Below are positions 6,035 through 8,646 of a stretch of 8,646 nucleotides of DNA, piece by piece. A model generated the notes under the pieces. That model had not been told where the DNA came from and searched no databases. It saw only the letters and a list, made by a program, of their open reading frames with translations. The stretch lies in the NCBI GenBank assembly GCA_026985625.1, contig JALSQC010000307.1, positions 1-8,646 of the forward strand, written 5' to 3'. Within the stretch, counting starts at the first letter, position 1; each line of letters opens with the position of its first letter. The translations under genes were made by a program, and so were the position numbers. The DNA comes from Bacteroidales bacterium. GTDB taxonomy: Bacteria; Bacteroidota; Bacteroidia; Bacteroidales; JAFGXI01.

Positions 6035-6807
6035 TAATCGTATTTTAAATGTTTTACCGATTCGCCTTTATTTATTATTTCTTTTAGCGAGTCTATACCT
6101 ATTTTCAGATGTGAGTTTACAAAATTTTCGGTTACTGTTTTATCGCTTTTATCGGTTTTTATTCCTGTTGATATCATTGGTTGGTCTGATACAAGTAATA
6201 ATGCTCCTGTAGGAATTTCGTTTGCAAATCCAACAATAAACATTGTTGCTGTTTCCATATCAATAGCCATAGCTCTTGTTTTTTGCAAGTATTTTTTAAA
6301 TCGCTCGTCGTATTCCCATACTCTTTTATTTGTAGTAAAAACTGTTCCTGTCCAATAATCTCGTTTATGGCTAACTACTGTTGACGATACTGCACGTTGC
6401 AAGTTAAAAGCAGGTAGAGCCGGCACTTCGGGAGGTAAGTAATCGTTTGATGTTCCCTCGCTACGAATTGCAGCAATCGGAAGTATTAAATCGCCTAATT
6501 TGTTTTTCTTTTTTAGTCCTCCGCATTTTCCGAGAAATAAAACTGCTTTTGGCGATATTGCACTTAATAAATCCATAATTGTAGCTGCATTTGCACTACC
6601 CATACCGAAGTTTATTATTGTTATTCTGTCTTTTGTTGCACATGGCATAGGGTGATCGGCTCCTATTACAGGAACATTATTTTCTTTGGCAAATATATCT
6701 ACGTATTTTTGAAAGTTTGTAAGCAATATATAGTCGCCAAATTCATCTAATTTTTGCCCTGTATATCGTGGCAACCAGTTTCTTACTATATCGTTTTTTG
6801 TTTTCAA
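6034..6807 (-). CDS. amn: AMP nucleosidase (short Bacteroidota type), TTG start
   Basis: This 257-residue enzyme splits AMP into adenine and ribose 5-phosphate. It has the nucleoside-phosphorylase-like fold: INFGMGSANAATIMDLLSA at 65-83 (phosphate-binding glycine turn), FLGKCGGLKKKNKLGDLILP at 91-110, RSEGTSNDYLPPEVPA at 115-130, AIDMETAT at 171-178 (Glu175 in the nucleobase/ribose site), and VSDQP at 196-200 (Asp198, likely the acid). The start is TTG at 6807, because no ATG or GTG lies between the upstream stop at 6862-6864 and the family-typical N-terminus KTKNDIVRNWLPRYTG. A GGAGG lies 21 nt upstream, inside a hairpin, too far for normal SD use. It lacks the extra N-terminal domain of enterobacterial Amn. 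It follows ppdK by 83 nt and is coupled to holA through TAATG. Confidence 0.92.
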   Translation of the reverse strand: MKTKNDIVRNWLPRYTGQKLDEFGDYILLTNFQKYVDIFAKENNVPVIGADHPMPCATKDRITIINFGMGSANAATIMDLLSAISPKAVLFLGKCGGLKKKNKLGDLILPIAAIRSEGTSNDYLPPEVPALPAFNLQRAVSSTVVSHKRDYWTGTVFTTNKRVWEYDERFKKYLQKTRAMAIDMETATMFIVGFANEIPTGALLLVSDQPMISTGIKTDKSDKTVTENFVNSHLKIGIDSLKEIINKGESVKHLKYD

Positions 6808-6826
6808 TTTTGTTTGTTTTATTATA

Positions 6827-6855
6827 AACCTCCAAGATGTATAATCCTGAAGGTT
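6827..6855 (-). promoter_or_regulatory. Strand-specific hairpin between ppdK and amn
   Basis: Arms at 6844-6855 and 6827-6838 form a 12-bp stem with a 5-nt loop in minus-strand RNA, where two of the pairs are G·U. In plus-strand RNA those two positions would be A·C mismatches, so the structure fits the ppdK-to-amn transcript. The 3' arm contains GGAGG. The sequence after it (TATAATAAAA) is not a run of T, so it is not a classic terminator. It may be an attenuator, a processing or stability element, or a control on amn translation. No promoter box was seen on the minus strand in this 83-nt gap. Confidence 0.6.
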
Positions 6856-6890
6856 AGTTGTTTATAATTATTTTTAGTTTAAAATAAAGT

Positions 6891-8646
6891 CTACATTTCT
6901 TTTATTGTTGCTTGTGCTGCTGCCAATCTTGCAATTGGCACACGATATGGTGAGCATGATACGTAATCTAATCCTGTGCGATGGCAAAATTCTACAGAGC
7001 TTGGCTCGCCTCCGTGTTCGCCACAAATTCCCAATTTTATATTTGGTCGGGTTTTTCGTCCTTTTTCAACAGCCATTTTAACTAATTGTCCTACGCCTTC
7101 TTGGTCTAATATCTCGAACGGGTCGTTTTTTAGTATTCCTTTTTTGATGTAAATAGGTAAAAATTTTCCGGCATCGTCTCTAGAATATCCAAATGTCATT
7201 TGTGTGAGGTCGTTTGTTCCGAAAGAGAAAAATTCTGCAGACTCTGCAATTTTGTCGGCTGTAAGTGCTGCACGTGGAATTTCTATCATTGTTCCAACTA
7301 AATAATCTATTGTTTCGGCTGTTTCTTCAAAAACTTTTTTTATAGTATCTCTAACTATTTGTTCTTGCATTTTCATCTCGGCTAGTGTTCCTGTTAAAGG
7401 AATCATAATCTCGGGTTTTGCATTAATTCCTCGTTTTTTTAGAGCAATAGCTGCACCGATAATTGCTCGTGTTTGCATAATTGTAATTTCGGGGTATGTA
7501 TTTCCTAAACGACAACCTCTATGTCCTAACATTGGATTAAATTCCGATAATTCTTCGACTTTTTGTTTAATAACCGATACATCTACACCCATAACATCGG
7601 CCATTTCTTGTTGTCCTTTTGTATCGTGTGGCACAAACTCGTGTAAAGGTGGATCTAATAATCTAACTGTTACTGGCAGGTCGTGCATTGCTTCGAATAT
7701 ACCCTCGAAATCTTTTTGTTGAATTGGTAATAATTTCTCTAATGCTGATTCGCGTCCTTTAATATCTTCGGCGAGAATCATTTCTCGCATTGCAATAATT
7801 TTTTCGCCTTCGAAAAACATATGTTCCGTACGGCAAAGTCCTATACCTTTTGCTCCAAAATCGCGAGCAACTTGGCTATCGTGTGGGGTATCGGCATTTG
7901 TTCGCACATACATACGCGAGTATTTATCGGCAAGGTTCATTAATTTAGCAAAGTTTCCGCTTAGTTCGGGGTCTATTGTTTTTAGTTTTCCGTTATATAG
8001 TTCGCCGGTTGTTCCGTTTAACGATACCCAATCGCCTTCTTTAAGGGTTGTATTTCCTACGGTTAATGTTCGGTTTTTATAATCTATTTTTAATTCGCCT
8101 GCACCTGATACGCAACATTTTCCCATTCCTCTGGCAACGACGGCGGCATGTGATGTCATTCCTCCGCGGGCTGTTAGTATTCCATTGGCAACGTTCATTC
8201 CTTCAAGGTCTTCGGGTGATGTTTCGATACGTGCTAATATTGAGTTTTTGTATTTGTCGGCTTCGTCGGCAAAGAAAACAAGTTGTCCGGTAGCTGCTCC
8301 GGGTGATGCAGGTAGTCCTTTTGTAAGAACTTCGGCTGTTGCTATTGCTTTTTTATCGAATACAGGGTGTAATAATTCGTCGAGTTTATTTGGTTCTACT
8401 CGCATTACTGCTTCTTTTTCGGATATTCGTCCTTGTTCCATCATTTCTATTGCCATACGGACCATTGCTGCTCCGGTTCGTTTTCCTGTTCGTGTTTGTA
8501 GTAGCCATAGTTTACCGTCTTGAATTGTAAATTCGAGGTCTTGCATGTCATTGTAATGGTCTTCTAATTTTTGTTGTATTTGGTTTAGTTCGTTGTAAAC
8601 ATCGGGCATAACTTCTTCTAACGATGGATATTTTAATGCTCGTTCT
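6891..8646 (-). CDS. ppdK: Pyruvate, phosphate dikinase (N-terminus beyond window)
   Basis: This enzyme interconverts pyruvate, ATP and phosphate with PEP, AMP and pyrophosphate. The frame is open to the right edge (upstream of the internal Met at 8609 it continues ERALKYPSLEEV), so roughly the first third of the usual ~900 residues is missing. Numbering from that Met: the end of the ATP-grasp domain at 21-45 (DMQDLEFTIQDGKLWLLQTR), the phosphohistidine domain with GGMTSHAAVVARG at 149-161 (His154 carries the phosphoryl group and Thr152 is the residue regulated in plants), the swivel linker, and the PEP/pyruvate TIM barrel with LCRTEHMFF, MLGHRGCRLG, SFGTNDLTQMTFG and the catalytic Cys529 in GICGEHGG. 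The C-terminus matches the family end and the stop is TAG. The first gene visible in the minus-strand run, it ends 83 nt before amn. Confidence 0.96.
   Translation of the reverse strand, partial: ERALKYPSLEEVMPDVYNELNQIQQKLEDHYNDMQDLEFTIQDGKLWLLQTRTGKRTGAAMVRMAIEMMEQGRISEKEAVMRVEPNKLDELLHPVFDKKAIATAEVLTKGLPASPGAATGQLVFFADEADKYKNSILARIETSPEDLEGMNVANGILTARGGMTSHAAVVARGMGKCCVSGAGELKIDYKNRTLTVGNTTLKEGDWVSLNGTTGELYNGKLKTIDPELSGNFAKLMNLADKYSRMYVRTNADTPHDSQVARDFGAKGIGLCRTEHMFFEGEKIIAMREMILAEDIKGRESALEKLLPIQQKDFEGIFEAMHDLPVTVRLLDPPLHEFVPHDTKGQQEMADVMGVDVSVIKQKVEELSEFNPMLGHRGCRLGNTYPEITIMQTRAIIGAAIALKKRGINAKPEIMIPLTGTLAEMKMQEQIVRDTIKKVFEETAETIDYLVGTMIEIPRAALTADKIAESAEFFSFGTNDLTQMTFGYSRDDAGKFLPIYIKKGILKNDPFEILDQEGVGQLVKMAVEKGRKTRPNIKLGICGEHGGEPSSVEFCHRTGLDYVSCSPYRVPIARLAAAQATIKEM

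Noticed and set aside
8048..8530. Plus-strand open frames within the ppdK region (8048-8293, 8185-8523, 8339-8530)
   Set aside because: They are shadows of ppdK, whose motifs on the minus strand are unambiguous; the translations are low-complexity Ser/Leu/Arg text.
1..8646. CRISPR array, tRNA/rRNA genes, IS elements or prophage
   Set aside because: No regularly spaced repeats, cloverleaf sequences, transposase genes or phage genes were seen; the tyrosine recombinase is in its normal housekeeping context.

Overview
The window looks like a strongly AT-rich chromosomal segment of a member of Bacteroidota, probably Bacteroidales-like. I infer this from three things: the rpsU-xerC-hpf gene string, the short ~257-residue AMP nucleosidase, and a textbook Bacteroidota promoter (TTTG-N20-TAAATTTG) in front of rpsU. 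Starts mostly lack Shine-Dalgarno (SD) sequences, which also fits. I see no phage, IS element, CRISPR array, tRNA or rRNA, and no frameshifted genes.

Layout: (1) Positions 1-1143, minus strand: lolA, overlapped at its 3' end by a second lipoprotein gene that runs off the left edge. Its lipobox and size suggest a LolB-like receptor, so the pair would form a periplasmic and outer-membrane lipoprotein delivery unit. (2) Positions 1144-1318: divergent promoter region. (3) Positions 1319-2470, plus: acyl-CoA dehydrogenase. (4) Positions 2575-4068, plus: rpsU (bS21), a XerC/XerD-type tyrosine recombinase, and hpf (ribosome hibernation factor), closed by a strong symmetrical terminator at 4088-4118. 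(5) Positions 4130-8646, minus: a co-directional series ppdK (truncated by the right edge), AMP nucleosidase, holA and a ChaN-family protein. amn and holA share a TAATG stop/start.

The genes are mostly housekeeping: lipoprotein trafficking, acyl-CoA oxidation, ribosome function and hibernation, chromosome recombination, replication clamp loading, AMP breakdown and the pyruvate/PEP interconversion. PPDK generates AMP and AMP nucleosidase consumes AMP, so that adjacency may be functional (inference).

I do not see an obviously new defence or mobile system. The non-routine signals are regulatory and contextual: a perfect AAGGAGG before hpf in a genome that otherwise avoids SD sequences; a 22-bp stem-loop ending 5 nt before the xerC start; a 12-bp hairpin ahead of amn that pairs fully only in the transcribed strand; a palindrome inside the rpsU promoter; the LolA/LolB-like overlap; and loss of the usual continuation from hpf to tuf.
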